14,616 nt of DNA, taken from Chloroflexia bacterium. GTDB taxonomy: Bacteria > Chloroflexota > Chloroflexia > Thermomicrobiales > JALYUS01. Below are positions 13,538-14,616 of this stretch, piece by piece (within the stretch, counting starts at the first letter, position 1; every line of letters begins with the position of its first letter). The stretch covers positions 1 through 14,616 of the forward strand of contig JAICIL010000085.1 in assembly GCA_025924435.1 (NCBI GenBank), read 5' to 3'. A model generated the notes under the pieces. It ran no database searches. It was not told the origin of the DNA and saw only the letters and a list, made by a program, of their open reading frames with translations. A program made the translations under genes and the position numbers.

Positions 13538-14616
13538 ATGGCCCAGCCAATCGTCGTCGCACCACAGGGGCCGACACCCGTCGAGCAAACGACCGCCGCC
13601 CCGTTGTCGCTCCTGAGCGTGCCGCCCACGTCGCGCGGGCATGGCGGCGTGCCGATGAGCGAGAGTTTGCGGTCGTCGCTCCACAGCCTCTCGGCGAATG
13701 TGATGCGCACGCTCCTGACGATGCTCGGCATCATCATCGGCGTCGGCGCGGTCGTCGCGCTGCTCGCCATCGGCAACGGCGTCGTGGCGACCGCCCGCGA
13801 GAAACTCGAACGCAACGGCACCAACCTCATCACGGTGCAGGGCGCGAGCCAGATTTCGGCGGGTGTCGCGACCGGCGGCCAGCAGAATACCCTCACCGTC
13901 GAGGACGCGCAGGCGCTCGCCGCCCCCGGCGCGGTGCCCGACGCCGCCGCGATCTCCCCGGAGGTGCAGCGCGGCGGGCGGATCACCGTCGGCGCGGTGA
14001 ACACGTTCGGGCCGATCCTCGGCGTCTGGCCGTCGTATCAGGACGTACACAGTTACAACGTGGCATCGGGCGACTGGATCGGCGATCAGGATGTCACCAG
14101 CGCGACGACGGTCGTTGATCTCGGCGCGAATATCGCGAACTCGCTCTTCCCCGGCACCGACCCGATCGGCCGGACGGTGCGGATGAACGGCGAGTCTTTC
14201 CGCGTGATCGGGGTGATGGAGGTCAAGGGTGGCAACGGCTTCGGCTCCCGCGATAATCAGGTCTACGTCCCGATCACGACGGCGCTCGCGCGCCTGACGG
14301 GCGGGCGGCAGCAGGCGGTCGGCGCGGGCAAGAACGTCAACACGATCTCCATCAAGGCGAACAGCCCCGAAACCGTTGACAAGGCGATCGGCGAGGCGAA
14401 CGATGTGCTGGCCGGGCTGCACCGCACGAAGACCGGCGCGCCGGACTGGCAGGTGACCAACCAGGCGGACCAGATCGCCGCCGCCGAGGAGACCCAGAAG
14501 ACCTACCAGATCTTCCTGCTCGTCATCGCCTCCATCTCGCTCTTGGTCGGCGGCATCGGCATCATGAACATCATGCTCGTCAGCGTCACCGAGCGGACGC
14601 GGGAGATCGGCATCCG
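13538..14616 (+). CDS. MacB-type ABC permease (MacB_PCD/FtsX), 3' end cut by window
   Basis: The frame is open from ATG 13538 to the right edge, 359 complete codons, with AAGGAG eight bases before the start. A Pro/Thr-rich N-terminal cytosolic stretch of ~40 residues precedes the usual family start (SESLRSSLHSLSANVMRTLLT). TM1 is at about 57-80 (MLGIIIGVGAVVALLAIGNG). A large extracytoplasmic MacB_PCD domain follows to about residue 320. TM2 (IFLLVIASISLLVGGIGIM) leads into SVTERTREIGI, the conserved cytosolic loop after TM2 in MacB. The last two membrane helices lie beyond the window. An alternative start at M40 (13655) would give a more typical N-terminus but lacks a ribosome binding site. 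With the preceding ATPase and adaptor it completes a MacAB-like exporter. Confidence 0.93.
   Translation, partial: MAQPIVVAPQGPTPVEQTTAAPLSLLSVPPTSRGHGGVPMSESLRSSLHSLSANVMRTLLTMLGIIIGVGAVVALLAIGNGVVATAREKLERNGTNLITVQGASQISAGVATGGQQNTLTVEDAQALAAPGAVPDAAAISPEVQRGGRITVGAVNTFGPILGVWPSYQDVHSYNVASGDWIGDQDVTSATTVVDLGANIANSLFPGTDPIGRTVRMNGESFRVIGVMEVKGGNGFGSRDNQVYVPITTALARLTGGRQQAVGAGKNVNTISIKANSPETVDKAIGEANDVLAGLHRTKTGAPDWQVTNQADQIAAAEETQKTYQIFLLVIASISLLVGGIGIMNIMLVSVTERTREIGI

Noticed and set aside
11768..14422. 884-residue open frame opposite the adaptor, ATPase and permease genes
   Set aside because: The length comes from GC-rich third positions and the in-gene repeats. It crosses three genes with complete family motifs on the plus strand.

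Overview
The window is about 14.6 kb of high-GC bacterial DNA with tight coding and short gaps; no gene-free stretch exceeds 300 bases. I cannot prove the taxon. Four features fit a GC-rich, possibly monoderm environmental bacterium such as a Chloroflexota (Thermomicrobia-like) member: the codon bias, the dispersed palindromes built from CTTGGCG/CTTGGTG units, the short HyuA plus DUF917 pair, and the Ser/Gly-rich lipoprotein efflux adaptor. That placement is inference only.

Layout from left to right. (1) At the left edge, on the minus strand, lies the first 29 codons of a zinc-ribbon, IS1-like transposase with a plausible IS end at about position 108. (2) A strong sigma70-type promoter (TTGACG-17-TATACT) then drives a two-gene operon for a NuoE-like [2Fe-2S] protein and a NuoF-like flavoprotein (263-2571). 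No catalytic or membrane partner is present in the window. (3) A large imperfect palindrome separates nuoF from a convergent gene of the ornithine cyclodeaminase/mu-crystallin family (2730-3719, minus). (4) Divergent from that gene are a fumarylacetoacetate hydrolase-family enzyme (3955-4731), a second palindrome of the same family, and a PLP aminotransferase (4889-6106) followed by a terminator-like hairpin. (5) After an AT-rich control region with GTATAC-type boxes come a short HyuA-like ATPase-fold protein and a DUF917 protein (6246-8903). (6) Last is an export module reading rightwards: a sensor histidine kinase, a giant lipoprotein adaptor, a MacB/LolD-type ATPase and a MacB-type permease that is cut by the right edge (9000-14616).

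The central genes (imine/amino-acid oxidoreductase, FAH-fold hydrolase, aminotransferase, hydantoinase-like pair) look like an amino-acid or cyclic-amide catabolic neighbourhood, but no substrate can be read from the sequence. The right-hand four genes look like one sensor-controlled tripartite-type ABC exporter.

The most interesting points are these. The NuoF-like protein has Ala where the family normally has the Glu that excludes NADP. The exporter adaptor has both coiled-coil arms expanded by tandem repeats of about 26 residues. Hexamers with 11-bp phasing lie upstream of the orphan kinase. Two palindromic elements share a CTTGGNG skeleton but differ in arm sequence. A GntR-type operator cluster precedes hyuA.
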